Below are positions 15,831 to 27,131 of a stretch of 49,870 nt of DNA, one piece after another. Source of the DNA: an uncultured Pseudomonadota bacterium (GTDB lineage Bacteria > Pseudomonadota > Alphaproteobacteria > RF32 > CAG-239); assembly GCA_949292335.1 (NCBI GenBank), contig CASEYY010000007.1, positions 1 through 49,870 on the forward strand, read 5' to 3'. Both the position numbers and the translations under genes were made by a program. Each line of letters begins with the position of its first letter. The stretch's first letter is position 1. Under the pieces are notes generated by a model. It saw only the letters and a list, made by a program, of their open reading frames with translations. It was not told the DNA's origin and did no database searches.

Positions 15831-18800
15831 TTAAAATTTGTCCCATGCTTTGATAGTTTTATCGCTCCACTCTAGTTCTTGCCATCCTCCGCTACCGTCT
15901 TCTACTTCTTCTATTCCCCAATCTTTCCAGTTTTTATCACCTTTGTTGTCATCACTGCGTCTACGAATGTTACCACCATTGTAGTTATCAACACAGAAAT
16001 AAAAATGGCAAGTTACACCTTTGTCATCCCAGTCAGTGCAAAAATCAATTCTTTTATCGGCAGGCACTGTTGAAAATTCTGCAGTATCGCATCTACACAT
16101 GCTCCAATTGTAATGCACGCCATCGTCATCTATGCACTCCTCGCCTTCTGTAATTATCTTACAAGTACCACCTATAAATCCATTCGTTGTCATTTGAGGA
16201 GATTTTGTACCGGATATCCTTCCGTAATCGAAACAAATAGGTCCCTCTAATGTACCATCACGAAGTTGAGTTATTATACTTTCATTTGCTCCTTTTTCTA
16301 GGCAACTGTTAGGTTTGTTATAAGATGCTGGACATGAACATTTAGTATATAAATTCAGCGGGAGCCATATATCTCTCTCCCAAGAAGCATTAATAGATGC
16401 TCCAACCTCACTTAGCTCCAAAACAGATGAGTCTCCGTCATTTAAATTTGCACTTTTTACTCCGCACGTCTCACTATCATAATATGTAACATCTTCTTTT
16501 AAATCTACTGAGCATTTGTAATATATTTTATGTTCGCACCCTGCAATAAATGTTGCATTATAGCCATGGCCACATTTCTCTTTTACTCTATTATACACTC
16601 CTGTCTCACCCAAAGCAGATATCATCTGCTGAACACTATCATATTTACCAGCAAACTCTTTATAGACTTCCGTATCTATGGTAATATCGCATCCGCACAA
16701 TCTTTCTGCTGCATAATATGTATCGTTGTCTTTTGGGTCTTTGCAGAATTGTGGACCTGTATATGTTTCATCGACAGATAAGCCTTTACCTGTGCAATAA
16801 GCCTCGGCATCATTGGAATTTAATCCGTTCGATGTATCAAATAGGTCTGCATCACAAGGGCATGCGTTATAGAACTTTTCGTTGGTATCTCCTCTATGAC
16901 AATACTGCTGCGGAATTATGTGTACTGCAGCATCACAACTTGAAGCCGGAATGTTGTAGTCATTAGGGCATGAACAACTTTCAAAGTATTCATCACCAGA
17001 ATAATAAGACGAACCATCGACATTAGTAAATCGGTCAATACAAGAGCCTTTACCAATAACAGTGTTGTTAGCGTCGGGTTTATTATCTGCGCCTTTAAAC
17101 TGATTACATATTACCATCTCATCTTTTTTACAGAGACATCTGTCATAAAGATCTGTTCCGTTAAGACTACAAGAAGTTAAACCTGCCTGATCATAACTGT
17201 TATTATCGGTACATGGCAGAGTAAACTGCGGTTTACACATACAACCTTTGTAGTAGGTATCGTTGGTTTTTAGTCCGCCTTCACTGGTGGGAACAACTCC
17301 TCTGACCACACATGAACCTTCGTTCACATTAACCATGGCACCTGGTTCGGCATTACAATCAGCAGCCGTTACCGAATATTCCTGTGTACAATCGCAACCT
17401 TTATAAAACTTTGAGGCATTTATTTGGCAATAATCATTCTCATAACCAGAGGGCAGAACCTCGCCGGCAGATGCTCCGGAGCATGAATATTTGTATTCAG
17501 AGGCACATTCGCAACTCTTATAATACTTGGTTCTGGTTTCTTGGGTTGAGGTAGAGGTTGCGCCGGTATCGGGATCGGTGGTGGTAGTGGTTGAAGTTTC
17601 TACAACTTCACAGTAATCATTGCCGCTGGGCGGAACAATACCTTTGTTGCCGGTCTCTGATGCCTGACAAGTATATTTATATTTGGTGCGGTCACATTCG
17701 CAAGTAGAATAAACCGTGGTGCCAAAACTACCGTCTGAATTCAGAGGTGTACATTTTTTGCCTTTGGTGGCATTTTGGGTATCGCAAGTTTTGTAACTAC
17801 TGGGACAAGGACAAGATTTGTAGAGCTTGTTGCCGTTTTCATCAATGCAGGATTCGCCTAAATATGCCGGATCATAACCGGAACAAGAATATTTGAAGCC
17901 ATTGGTCAAACAATTGTTGGTATCGCGGCAAGAAGCATATTTAACCACACTGGCAGAGGTTGATGAACCATCTTCGCCGGTGCTTGTCGTGGTTGAGGTA
18001 CAGCTACCACCCTCGCCGATTTGGGCAGAGGTACAAACCTTATAAGTCTCTTCTTGGAACGGAGTACAATTAGCAGCCGAAGCATTACATTCGCTCCAAT
18101 AGGTTACCTTACTGCCGTCGGCATTGGTTTGTGTACATTTATCCCCACTACCGCCTTCGCAAGCTTGCCAGTTACTCGGGCATTTACATAAGTATTTGAT
18201 AGTCTGCTTGCCTTCGGCATCGGTTGATACACAGGGCGAATAGCTTTCTTGATTGGTATCACAAGCGGTAACATGTCCGGGGGTGCATTCGTTGGTCTCA
18301 GGTTTGGTGCATTCTTTGTAATATTTTACCCCATTGAGTTCGCAGTAATTGCCGACGCCAACCTCACCTTCGCCGCAAACTTTGTCATAACCATTGGCAC
18401 AGGTGCAAGATTCATAATAGGTGGTGTTGTCACGAGTGCAAGGATTTACACCAATCTGCAGCGGACCTGAGCAGGTTTCGGTTGCCAAGGAAGTACAGTT
18501 TGTTTGGGCTTCACATTTTTTGTAATAGGACACACCTTTGAGATTGCAGGGTTCGCCAACACCAACCTGACCGGTAGGACATACTTTATACTCTGCCGGA
18601 CAAGAGCAAGCCTTGTAGCCACCGACATTACCTTGATTGTCTTGACAAGCCTGACCAACCGGAATTAGCGGAGAATCACATTTTTCGGTATATTCCCAAG
18701 TACACTCTATAACCGAACATTGGTAGTATTTCTTGCCGCAGCCGTTATCTTTCCATACGCCGGTAGGTTTTTTGCCGCCGGGACAACCATAGTAGTTATC

Positions 18801-21800
18801 GGCCCAGTTTTCGGGTAATTCATCGGGCACACATTGACAAGACTTATACTTGCCGTTGCAAGCGGTGCCGACGCCTTGATAACGACCGCTGCCGTCTTCA
18901 TCACAAACTTCGGTATATTCGGCTGAGCATTCACAATAAGGATATAACGGCAAGCTCTGACCAAGTTTGAGATAGCCTTCATCTACCGCTTCGTTAACCG
19001 AAGAATCTCTACGCATAAAGTCTGAGGTTATTTCTTGCTGACAAGCGTTACCGGAGAGCAAACCGCCACAGTTGTATTTATGATGTTTGTAAGCGCTGGC
19101 ACATAGGCACTCTTTCCAGGTCTTTTTACCATTAATGATTACATAATCGCCGGTTAAATCATGACGAACACCGCAGTTGGCCGTGGTATATTTAAACTCG
19201 GTCGGGTCATAATAGCAGTTGTAGGCTCTTTTATATCCGGTATCGGCTCCGTATTCGCACAACTGAACCGAAATTCCGGGTCCATGTTTGGAAGCACATT
19301 CGTTTTCGCTGTTAACTACGGAAGTGATGGTCATGGAAGTAACTTTTTCGCCGTTTATCATGACATTTTTGCCGCATTCACTCAACTCTTTGAGAATTTT
19401 GCAAGCACCGTTAAGATAATGCGGACGACCGTTTTTCATCAGTGTCGAACCATCACCGTATTTGCAGAAATTATCACCATCGGGTTTTTCATAAGGATAA
19501 TCGCAGGGATCAGTATAGGTTGAGCTATCACAGCTTACTTGCCATTTTTCGACACCATCTAAGGTACATTTCACTATTTCGGCTCCGGAGCCATAGGTAT
19601 TTACCAACTCTTGATATTCTTTAGATCCTTCTTCTATGGCTATGGTTGAGCTTTCTTCGGAGCATTCGGCAAAGCTACATGCACTGTAATAGGTAATATC
19701 ACCGGAGCGGCACATGGTGGCATTTTCGGCCGGAAGCTGATTCGCTTCCGAGCACTCAACGAAAGCTGCCGGACAATAGCATGGATAAACTAAGGTATTA
19801 TTGGCAGAGCAATAAGCCTGACTTTCAAAACCAAACTTAGCACCATTCCCCATCTCCATTTTGCATAAAGTAGAGGTTGGGGTTGATTCTTCGGAACTTA
19901 GGTATCTGTAGGCTCCGTCTTGGGCTGTATCGGCTAATAGGACATCACATCTGGCAACGCAGTCGCGATATTTGAGATTGTCGTTGCCTTCTAAATCACA
20001 AGTTATACCACTGGGCTCGGCAGTATAGTCCTCTGATTTGATTTCTTTGTTGGCATTTTCAACCGTAACATTTTGGACATCACAAAAGTTTTCATCTTCT
20101 TCAGTTGCTGCCGGATCATAATAAGTGCTTAGGCATTTGCAAGCTGTACGTTGGTTGGCATTTTCGTCATTGCAGGTAAAGTCAAGCTCGCCACCGATAA
20201 ATTGGCAATCTTCTTCACTATAATAAAGCGGACGGTCAGAAGGGCAAAAACGCATATATTCGGCATATTTGCTATTACCAATATCATAACGACAAACAGC
20301 TCCGGAACCGGTATAATTATAGACACATTCACGATACTCATCGGTCATACTGCCGTCTTCGTTTGTGCCGAACTCTTCACTGCACCACTCGTTGAGGGTT
20401 TTAAAGTTTGGAGGGCAGGCACAAATATATTTTTCTTCTTTGGTACCTGTCTGGGTACACATTTCCGGATTATCGTTTCCACCTCTGACACCGGACGGAT
20501 AAACGCCGACATTGGGACAATCATTGGTGGTATCGGAATATTCTTTGGCATATTCGGTGCCACAAATATAGTTACAATTTTTGTATTTGGTTATGGGAAG
20601 ACCATTTTCATCGGTATCGTAAGTACAAGCGGTGCCACCACGTTCTTTGGTGGAATCTTCACAAGTGGTGCCATAGTTATAGGGACATCTACATAAATAT
20701 CTGAGACCAGCTGCCGTATAGCTTCCATCTTCTGCTGCTTCATAACATTGGATTGCATTAATGGAGGATGTATCATCACCGCTGACTTTACAGTTATTTT
20801 TATCATCTTGCACTTCTTGGCCATCCGGACATTTTAAGACATAGCCGGTATATTTAATATCAGCTTCGTTACCGGTCTGAACTTTGAGAACTGTACAAGC
20901 GGTACCATATCCGACATAGTCGGTCATACAATCGTATCCTGAGACTATCTCGTCGGCATTGGCAGCACACCATTCTGCTTTGGTTTTATACTCCGCTGGG
21001 CAATCAAAACTTTCATAAACAGTTTGGTTATACATCTCATCTGCCGGATAAGTTTGACAAGTTTTGCCAACACTAACGATATAATTGTCGATACAACTAT
21101 CTATATCTTCGTAAGTTTCGGAACCAATTGTAATTTTAAGCCCAAATGCATGGTTCTCAGAGCAGAAATCTCTTTTGGTTTTCCAACCGGTCGGACATGT
21201 ACATCCAGCATAGACTTTGTTATTGGGATCGGTTTGATATGAACATAACCTAGGCTCACCATTAACCTCTGTACATTTGGTTGTTGCCTCTTCTAAAGAA
21301 GAGTACGAGTGACTACAATAGGTACAAACCGTTTTTAATTTGTTAAAACCGTTTGCATCTTGGTATACACACTCTTCTTCCAAATCTTCGTTGTCATATG
21401 TATTCTCACATCCTTCACTAGGTCTATCTATCACTTGATATATAGACATTAAATAGTTGCAGGAGGTGTCTCGGCTCCAATCATCACATTTTTGTATAAT
21501 ATTTCCGTCGGCATCTTTGTCCAATATACATTCATTGGAACTACAATAAGATTGTTGTAAGCAATTTTCATAATCAGCTTGGTCAGCACAAGACTCTTCT
21601 TTGGTTATGTAATCAGTACCACAACCTGTGCATTTATAGAAGTATGTATCTTCATCGTCGGTGGCATTTACTCTGAAATGGCAATCTTCAGATCCTCCTC
21701 CTTCAAACGGCTTACAACTCGAGTTATTTCCAAGATCATACCCTTTACAATAAAAGCCAACATAACCAATTTTAGAACCTTGTTTACATGCGACAGGGGT

Positions 21801-22688
21801 GCGTAGGCTATATTCAGAAGCAATATCTGTCGTATGATAGCCTTCATTCTCCTTTGCTTCGACCAACGCTCCGCAGGTTTGCAGAGTGTCATAACTACAT
21901 GTAAAGGCCAAACACATTAAGCTATCTTCACCACACTGCACCTGACAAGGAATTGCAGCATGCTCATTCGCGGGATCATCTTCGTTGCACATATCCGAAT
22001 CTGTACTTGGCCCACTATAATTTGATGCGGGACAAGCGATGAGAGATTTGTAGTGTTTTTCATCCGATGGATCTACATATCCATAATACCTAATACTTTC
22101 ATCTCGAGAGTTGGTACAAGTTCCTAGTGTTGCATTATAGTCATCGGCTTTAGTAAAAGAATCACTGCTAAGACTCTTATCGGTGAAGGATTGTATTAAT
22201 CCTCGGTAGAGACACATTGAAATATCATTGTTAGATAATACAGTTTTTCCGTTGCTACGATTGTTGCCATAACACAGATCAATAACTCCGACATCAATTA
22301 TTTTTTTTGCTTCTTCAAGTTCAAAGATAGAATCATTGTATATGAAGTTGTCTGGACACAGATCAAGCATTATATCGGTTTGACCATTGCAGCATTCGTA
22401 TTTAGCACAGTCTGTTGGACTATTATAATTAGGTCCTGCAAACTCACATTGCGAGTAATGATATATATAATTATTAGGGCACGTAACTGGAGATTTACAA
22501 CCAACGGAGGGGCCGTCCGATGCTTGTGGGGCTTTTTGTTGCGGAATCGGGGTTTGTCCATAGGTCGTGGCACGAACGGCATAATTCGTGTCTGATAACG
22601 AGGTGACTGCTGCATAGCCTATGCCATGCAGACTTATTAATGCAGAAATACCTAAAACTATCTTCCATATTCTCGACATTTTGCCCAT
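15831..22688 (-). CDS. Giant secreted cysteine-rich repeat protein
   Basis: 2285 residues, not matched to a named family. An N-terminal signal peptide (MSRIWKIVLGISALISLHG, cleavage near GYA-A) sends it out of the cytoplasm. Nearly all the rest is a chain of modules of roughly 35-60 residues with the pattern C-x-C-P/A-x2-Y-x(3-6)-C ... G-x2-C ... Y-Y-x-S/K-C. At least 22 Cys-x-Cys doublets can be counted (for example ACSCPAEYKVC, SCTCANGYDKVC, SCECASEYKYSC). Thr/Ser-rich spacers interrupt it in the middle. No membrane anchor, sortase signal or barrel is seen at the C-terminus. The cysteines are probably disulfide-bonded, giving a long stalk or surface fibre. An AAAGGGG Shine-Dalgarno lies just before ATG 22688; the in-frame ATG at 22679 is an alternative start. 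It forms a single-gene unit with its own promoter and terminator. Confidence 0.88.
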   Translation of the reverse strand: MGKMSRIWKIVLGISALISLHGIGYAAVTSLSDTNYAVRATTYGQTPIPQQKAPQASDGPSVGCKSPVTCPNNYIYHYSQCEFAGPNYNSPTDCAKYECCNGQTDIMLDLCPDNFIYNDSIFELEEAKKIIDVGVIDLCYGNNRSNGKTVLSNNDISMCLYRGLIQSFTDKSLSSDSFTKADDYNATLGTCTNSRDESIRYYGYVDPSDEKHYKSLIACPASNYSGPSTDSDMCNEDDPANEHAAIPCQVQCGEDSLMCLAFTCSYDTLQTCGALVEAKENEGYHTTDIASEYSLRTPVACKQGSKIGYVGFYCKGYDLGNNSSCKPFEGGGSEDCHFRVNATDDEDTYFYKCTGCGTDYITKEESCADQADYENCLQQSYCSSNECILDKDADGNIIQKCDDWSRDTSCNYLMSIYQVIDRPSEGCENTYDNEDLEEECVYQDANGFNKLKTVCTYCSHSYSSLEEATTKCTEVNGEPRLCSYQTDPNNKVYAGCTCPTGWKTKRDFCSENHAFGLKITIGSETYEDIDSCIDNYIVSVGKTCQTYPADEMYNQTVYESFDCPAEYKTKAEWCAANADEIVSGYDCMTDYVGYGTACTVLKVQTGNEADIKYTGYVLKCPDGQEVQDDKNNCKVSGDDTSSINAIQCYEAAEDGSYTAAGLRYLCRCPYNYGTTCEDSTKERGGTACTYDTDENGLPITKYKNCNYICGTEYAKEYSDTTNDCPNVGVYPSGVRGGNDNPEMCTQTGTKEEKYICACPPNFKTLNEWCSEEFGTNEDGSMTDEYRECVYNYTGSGAVCRYDIGNSKYAEYMRFCPSDRPLYYSEEDCQFIGGELDFTCNDENANQRTACKCLSTYYDPAATEEDENFCDVQNVTVENANKEIKSEDYTAEPSGITCDLEGNDNLKYRDCVARCDVLLADTAQDGAYRYLSSEESTPTSTLCKMEMGNGAKFGFESQAYCSANNTLVYPCYCPAAFVECSEANQLPAENATMCRSGDITYYSACSFAECSEESSTIAIEEGSKEYQELVNTYGSGAEIVKCTLDGVEKWQVSCDSSTYTDPCDYPYEKPDGDNFCKYGDGSTLMKNGRPHYLNGACKILKELSECGKNVMINGEKVTSMTITSVVNSENECASKHGPGISVQLCEYGADTGYKRAYNCYYDPTEFKYTTANCGVRHDLTGDYVIINGKKTWKECLCASAYKHHKYNCGGLLSGNACQQEITSDFMRRDSSVNEAVDEGYLKLGQSLPLYPYCECSAEYTEVCDEDGSGRYQGVGTACNGKYKSCQCVPDELPENWADNYYGCPGGKKPTGVWKDNGCGKKYYQCSVIECTWEYTEKCDSPLIPVGQACQDNQGNVGGYKACSCPAEYKVCPTGQVGVGEPCNLKGVSYYKKCEAQTNCTSLATETCSGPLQIGVNPCTRDNTTYYESCTCANGYDKVCGEGEVGVGNYCELNGVKYYKECTKPETNECTPGHVTACDTNQESYSPCVSTDAEGKQTIKYLCKCPSNWQACEGGSGDKCTQTNADGSKVTYWSECNASAANCTPFQEETYKVCTSAQIGEGGSCTSTTTSTGEDGSSTSASVVKYASCRDTNNCLTNGFKYSCSGYDPAYLGESCIDENGNKLYKSCPCPSSYKTCDTQNATKGKKCTPLNSDGSFGTTVYSTCECDRTKYKYTCQASETGNKGIVPPSGNDYCEVVETSTTTTTDPDTGATSTSTQETRTKYYKSCECASEYKYSCSGASAGEVLPSGYENDYCQINASKFYKGCDCTQEYSVTAADCNAEPGAMVNVNEGSCVVRGVVPTSEGGLKTNDTYYKGCMCKPQFTLPCTDNNSYDQAGLTSCSLNGTDLYDRCLCKKDEMVICNQFKGADNKPDANNTVIGKGSCIDRFTNVDGSSYYSGDEYFESCSCPNDYNIPASSCDAAVHIIPQQYCHRGDTNEKFYNACPCDADLFDTSNGLNSNDAEAYCTGKGLSVDETYTGPQFCKDPKDNDTYYAAERLCGCDITIDTEVYKEFAGKYDSVQQMISALGETGVYNRVKEKCGHGYNATFIAGCEHKIYYKCSVDLKEDVTYYDSETCGVKSANLNDGDSSVLELSEVGASINASWERDIWLPLNLYTKCSCPASYNKPNSCLEKGANESIITQLRDGTLEGPICFDYGRISGTKSPQMTTNGFIGGTCKIITEGEECIDDDGVHYNWSMCRCDTAEFSTVPADKRIDFCTDWDDKGVTCHFYFCVDNYNGGNIRRRSDDNKGDKNWKDWGIEEVEDGSGGWQELEWSDKTIKAWDKF

Positions 22689-22732
22689 AGTACCCCTTTA
22701 ATTGTATTTTCTTTTAAATGCAATCTTGTTAC

Positions 22733-22762
22733 ATATTAGCATAACTTTACAAGCTTTGGCAA
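22733..22762 (-). promoter_or_regulatory. Promoter of the giant cysteine-rich protein gene
   Basis: On the minus strand, -35 TTGCCA (22757-22762), 18-bp spacer ending in ATGC, -10 TAATAT (22733-22738), 44 bp before the start codon. Confidence 0.55.
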
Positions 22763-22811
22763 TACTATTTCTCTATTTTTGCAACATTATTTCTAAAATA
22801 TAGACAAAATT

Positions 22812-22840
22812 AAGCCCTCATCTTTTGAAATGAGGGCTTT
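22812..22840 (-). terminator. Terminator of the RND efflux operon
   Basis: Stem AAGCCCTCAT / ATGAGGGCTT (22812-22821, 22830-22839) with an 8-nt loop, 18 bp after the RND stop codon; the minus-strand tail is TAATTTTG. Confidence 0.75.
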
Positions 22841-22857
22841 TGTCGTTTAGACAAGAT

Positions 22858-25800
22858 TTACTGCTGCGATTTGTGCTTGCCTACCGTTATCTGGTACAAG
22901 CTCTCAAATAATACATATAACAAAGGTATTACTATCAAGCCAAGTGCCGTTCCTAACAGCATTCCGTAAAACACCGGAACACCTATCGCTACACGGCTGG
23001 CTGCACCGGCACCGGTGGCCACAATCATCGGGAACACACCTAAAATAAAGGTAAATGCTGTCATCAATACCGCTCTGAACCTTTCTTTGGTGCCGACCAT
23101 TGCCGCTTTGACCAATGTTGAACCTTTTTCATGTTCTTCTTTGGCAAACTCAACAATCAAGATTGCGTTCTTACTGGCAAGACCTACCAACAGTATCAAA
23201 CCTAATTGAGCATAAATACTCAATGGCAAACCGGTGATAAACAATCCGACCAGAGCCCCCAACATGGCAACCGCAACCGAGGTCAAAACCGGCAACGGCG
23301 TAATCCAGCTCTCGTACTGGGCGACCAGAAACAAATAACCAAAGATTATCGCCAAGGTTATCAAATAACCTATCTGCCCTTGTGATGATTTCTCCTGATA
23401 ACTGATACCAGACCACTCATAACCAAAACCTTCCGGCATCGTCTTGGCTAACTCTTCTACCGCAGCCATCGCTTCACCGGTACTTACCGCCGGGTTTTGT
23501 ACCGCAGTTATCGAAGCCGACGGATATTGGTTGTAACGGCTTACTACACGCGGTGATAATACTTTGCTCAAGCTTAGCACGCTATCCAATGGTACCATCT
23601 CGCCATTTTCGCTTTGGACATGCAAATTCTTTATCGAATCTATATCACTACGGTTCTTCCAATCGGCTTGTATCATTACTTTGTTTACCTGCGTACCGAA
23701 GTTTACATCGTTGATATATGCAGAACCTAAGTAATACTGCAAGGTTGAGAATATACTCCCGATACCTACCTTCATCGCTTCGGCCTTTACCCTGTCGATA
23801 TCTACATAAATGTTCGGGGTCTTGGCCGTGTAGGTCGTGTAGGCATAGGATATCTCCGGCAACGCATTCATCTTGCCTAAAAATGCCATCAATGCCGCTT
23901 CTATCTCTTGCGGATTGTCGGTGTCCATCGATTGTAAACGGAAATCCATACCACCGCTCATACCTAGTCCCATAATTGCCGGCGGCTCAAATAATTGAAC
24001 TTCGGCTTCCGAATATTCTCCCAATATACCTCTTAAACGATTCATTATGTTGGTCGAATATAATTCATCCCCTTTCCTTTCGTTCCACGGCTTTAATACC
24101 GTAATTACCATCGCAACATTCTCGCCAGTACCGCCAATCATACTTACACCGGTAATGGCCATGACCGCATCTACTCCAGGCTCTTTCTTGATAAGAGGAA
24201 CTATCTTGTCAACAAAGGCTTGCGTCCGCTCTCGCGAGGCTCCTTCGGGAAGCTGAACATTGCCCATGATAACACCTTGATCTTCGGAAGGAATAAATGA
24301 TGTTTGGCTGATATTCAATATTCCCGCAATGACCAATAGTGCCAGTCCGTATACAACCGCTACAACGCCTATCTTGCGTCCGAATATTCCTACAATACCG
24401 GCATAGGTATCTCTGCCCTTGGTTACTACCTGGTTAAACCAAAATAATGGTCCATGCTCAACCGGTTTTAGCGGACGCAATATCGTCGCACATAATGCCG
24501 GTGACAAGGTTAAGGCATTTAATGCCGAAAATGATACCGAAACCGATATGGTGACCGCAAACTGCTGATAAATCTTTCCGGTAATTCCGCCCATGAATCC
24601 TACCGGCACAAATATCGCCAACAATACCAAGGTCGTGGCTACAATCGCTCCGGAAACCTCACTCATGGCTTGTATGGTGGCTTCCTTCGGCGTGATATTT
24701 TTTTCTTCCATCAAGGCTAAAACACGTTCAACCACAACAATCGCATCATCTACCACCAAGCCGATTGCCAATACCAAGCCAAATAATGTCAACATATTCA
24801 AGCTATATCCTAAGGCCAACATTACGGCAAAAGTGGCCAACAATGATACCGGAATGGTTAAACTTGGAACCAAGGTCGACCGCCAGTCTTGTAAAAAGAT
24901 ATAGCATACAAAAATAACCAAGGCAAAAGTGAATATCAAGGTTAAGACAACTTCCTCAATGGAGGCCGTAATGTATTTGGTCGAATCATAACCAATCAAA
25001 TAATCTACACCTTCGGGAAAGTTAGCTTTTAACCGCTCAAGCTCGGCTTTAAGATTTGTCATCGCATCCAAAGCATTGGCTCCGGTTAACTGGTTGATGG
25101 CTATTGCCACATTCGGAACTCCATTATACTTTGAAGCCGCTTTATAACTCTCTTCGCCTATCTCTATACGAGCAATATCTTTTAACTGTACCAAACCTCC
25201 CTCTTCGGCCGTACGAACGATAATGTTCTTAAAGTCTTCAACCTCATTAATACGACCTTGAGTCTGCAAAGCATAAACTATCTGCTGTTTACCGTCGCCC
25301 GGCATTGAACCGACTTTACCTAATGAGGGTTGGTAGTTCTGACCTTCAATCGCCGATACAATCTGTGCCAACGGCAAATTTAAGGCAGCGATTTTGTCGG
25401 CGTCAAGCCATACGCGCATACTTAGTCTCGCCGAATATACATTTACTTCACCGACACCATCAACACGAGCTAAGCTGTTTTTCATGTTATTTTGCACATA
25501 GTTTGCCAATTCCGAGCTGCTTAAACTGTTGTCAGGCGAAAATACCGAAACAAAGCCCAAAATGTTTGACGAACGGCTACGAACCGTCAAACCTTGCCTT
25601 TGCACCTCGGTCGGCAACATGGATGTGGCTTGTTGAATACGGTTTTGCACTTTGACTTGTGCCATGTCCGGATCGGTTCCGACCTTAAAGGTAATGGTCA
25701 ACTGGTACGAAGAATCTTCCGATGAGGAAGACATATAAATCATGTCCTCGACACCGTTTACCTGCTCTTCCAACGGAATACCGATGGTTCTCGCAACTAC

Positions 25801-25968
25801 TTCCGCCGATGCTCCGGGATAAGTCGCCGAAACAACAATCTCCGGCGGCGTAATTTCAGGATATAACGCAATCGGAAGCGAAAATACCGATATCAATCCG
25901 GCCAACGACAATACGATGGATATTACCATCGCAAAACGAGGGCGTTCAATAAAAATCCTTGAAAACAT
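22858..25968 (-). CDS. RND multidrug efflux transporter (AcrB/MexB type, HAE1 family)
   Basis: Inner-membrane proton/drug antiporter that works as a trimer with the periplasmic adaptor and a TolC-type channel. 1036 residues, the usual length. The N-terminus [20 protein letters not shown] gives TM1, and two large periplasmic loops (about 30-330 and 555-860) separate two sets of six helices. Proton-relay residues Asp407-Asp408 ([11 protein letters not shown]) fall at the same numbers as in E. coli AcrB, and the TM10 lysine is present in [16 protein letters not shown]. It follows the adaptor gene by 2 bp. No outer-membrane channel gene is in the operon, so a TolC elsewhere must be used. Confidence 0.96.
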   Translation of the reverse strand: MFSRIFIERPRFAMVISIVLSLAGLISVFSLPIALYPEITPPEIVVSATYPGASAEVVARTIGIPLEEQVNGVEDMIYMSSSSEDSSYQLTITFKVGTDPDMAQVKVQNRIQQATSMLPTEVQRQGLTVRSRSSNILGFVSVFSPDNSLSSSELANYVQNNMKNSLARVDGVGEVNVYSARLSMRVWLDADKIAALNLPLAQIVSAIEGQNYQPSLGKVGSMPGDGKQQIVYALQTQGRINEVEDFKNIIVRTAEEGGLVQLKDIARIEIGEESYKAASKYNGVPNVAIAINQLTGANALDAMTNLKAELERLKANFPEGVDYLIGYDSTKYITASIEEVVLTLIFTFALVIFVCYIFLQDWRSTLVPSLTIPVSLLATFAVMLALGYSLNMLTLFGLVLAIGLVVDDAIVVVERVLALMEEKNITPKEATIQAMSEVSGAIVATTLVLLAIFVPVGFMGGITGKIYQQFAVTISVSVSFSALNALTLSPALCATILRPLKPVEHGPLFWFNQVVTKGRDTYAGIVGIFGRKIGVVAVVYGLALLVIAGILNISQTSFIPSEDQGVIMGNVQLPEGASRERTQAFVDKIVPLIKKEPGVDAVMAITGVSMIGGTGENVAMVITVLKPWNERKGDELYSTNIMNRLRGILGEYSEAEVQLFEPPAIMGLGMSGGMDFRLQSMDTDNPQEIEAALMAFLGKMNALPEISYAYTTYTAKTPNIYVDIDRVKAEAMKVGIGSIFSTLQYYLGSAYINDVNFGTQVNKVMIQADWKNRSDIDSIKNLHVQSENGEMVPLDSVLSLSKVLSPRVVSRYNQYPSASITAVQNPAVSTGEAMAAVEELAKTMPEGFGYEWSGISYQEKSSQGQIGYLITLAIIFGYLFLVAQYESWITPLPVLTSVAVAMLGALVGLFITGLPLSIYAQLGLILLVGLASKNAILIVEFAKEEHEKGSTLVKAAMVGTKERFRAVLMTAFTFILGVFPMIVATGAGAASRVAIGVPVFYGMLLGTALGLIVIPLLYVLFESLYQITVGKHKSQQ

Positions 25969-25970
25969 TC

Positions 25971-27128
25971 TTATTTAGCCTCCTCTACCTGATTGGATAC
26001 CAAGCTGGCTCTCACTTTAGAACCATCTTTTACTTTTTGCAAACCGCTGACAATAATCTTTTCATTACCATCAAGACCTGACAAAACAATCTGCTTATCC
26101 TCAAACAAACCATCCAACTGAACTCTTCTCTCACTCACATTGCCTTCCTGATCAACAACAAAAACATATGAGCCGTTAGTGTCTTGCATTACTGCCGCCG
26201 GCGAAATAATTATCGCCGGAGTTTCTTTGGCCGATGATAATATTACATTTACATAGTTACCGGCAACCAACATCCGATCTTGGTTGGCATATTCCAAGTA
26301 AATCGGAATGGTCGCAGTATTCTTATTTACTTCGTTATTTACAAAATAAGAAACCATGTTGTCATTCAAGATACTGCCGTCTGGCAATACTAAACGCGTT
26401 TTCAATCCGCTGGTACCTAATTTTTTGAAAAATAAATTGTCTTTATCCGGAACCGAGAAAGCTACCCTTATCGGCGAGGCTTGGATTATACGAGCCAAGG
26501 TTTGAGTATTGGAACTTACATAGTTACCTTCGGTGACTTCGGCTTTACCGATTAGACCGGTTATCGGAGCTTTAATTTCGGTGTGCTTCAAATCAATCTG
26601 AGCCAATTCCAAGTTTGCTTCGGCCTGTGCTACCGCTGCTTTGGCTTGCAAATATGCACTCTCTGCCGTATCCAAAGTGGACTTGGACGCATATTGTTGG
26701 CTGCTCAAGGCTTTTTGTCTTTTGTAGTCTCTTTCGGTCTTAACCAAATTGGCCTTGGCACTGTCCAAAGCGGCCTTGCTCAAGTCAACATTGGCTATGT
26801 ATCTGTCTTGCTCAATCACAAAAAGAATATCGCCTTCTTTGACTACCGAACCTTCTTGGAACAATACTTTATCAACATAACCCGATACCTGCGGTATCAA
26901 ATCGACACTCTTAATCGCTTCTACCGAGGCTATATATTTCCTTTGCGGGGAAACATCGGTCTTGAGCACATCTTCTACCAAAACATGGGGGGTTACCATA
27001 CCGGCTCCGCCCATCATTGATGTTACCGGCGTAAGCTTGGTCTTTAGGTACCAACCTATGCCTATGCACAACATTATAACCACAAAATTAAGAACTATTT
27101 TTCTTTTCTGAATTTTGACCACTTGCAT
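25971..27128 (-). CDS. RND efflux periplasmic adaptor (AcrA/MexA type)
   Basis: 385-residue membrane fusion protein bridging the RND pump and the outer-membrane channel. An uncleaved N-terminal membrane helix (about 11-28) replaces the lipoprotein signal of E. coli AcrA: there is no lipobox. Then come the split lipoyl domain ([19 protein letters not shown] and [19 protein letters not shown]), an alpha-helical hairpin between them (about 105-185), and the beta-barrel and membrane-proximal domains. The gene starts 3 bp after the tetR stop and ends 2 bp before the pump, a tight three-gene operon. Confidence 0.95.
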   Translation of the reverse strand: MQVVKIQKRKIVLNFVVIMLCIGIGWYLKTKLTPVTSMMGGAGMVTPHVLVEDVLKTDVSPQRKYIASVEAIKSVDLIPQVSGYVDKVLFQEGSVVKEGDILFVIEQDRYIANVDLSKAALDSAKANLVKTERDYKRQKALSSQQYASKSTLDTAESAYLQAKAAVAQAEANLELAQIDLKHTEIKAPITGLIGKAEVTEGNYVSSNTQTLARIIQASPIRVAFSVPDKDNLFFKKLGTSGLKTRLVLPDGSILNDNMVSYFVNNEVNKNTATIPIYLEYANQDRMLVAGNYVNVILSSAKETPAIIISPAAVMQDTNGSYVFVVDQEGNVSERRVQLDGLFEDKQIVLSGLDGNEKIIVSGLQKVKDGSKVRASLVSNQVEEAK

Positions 27129-27131
27129 CGT

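Noticed and set aside
17000-22600. Plus-strand frames of 60-180 codons opposite the giant gene
   Set aside because: Shadows of the cysteine-rich coding strand: composition follows the complement of its codons.
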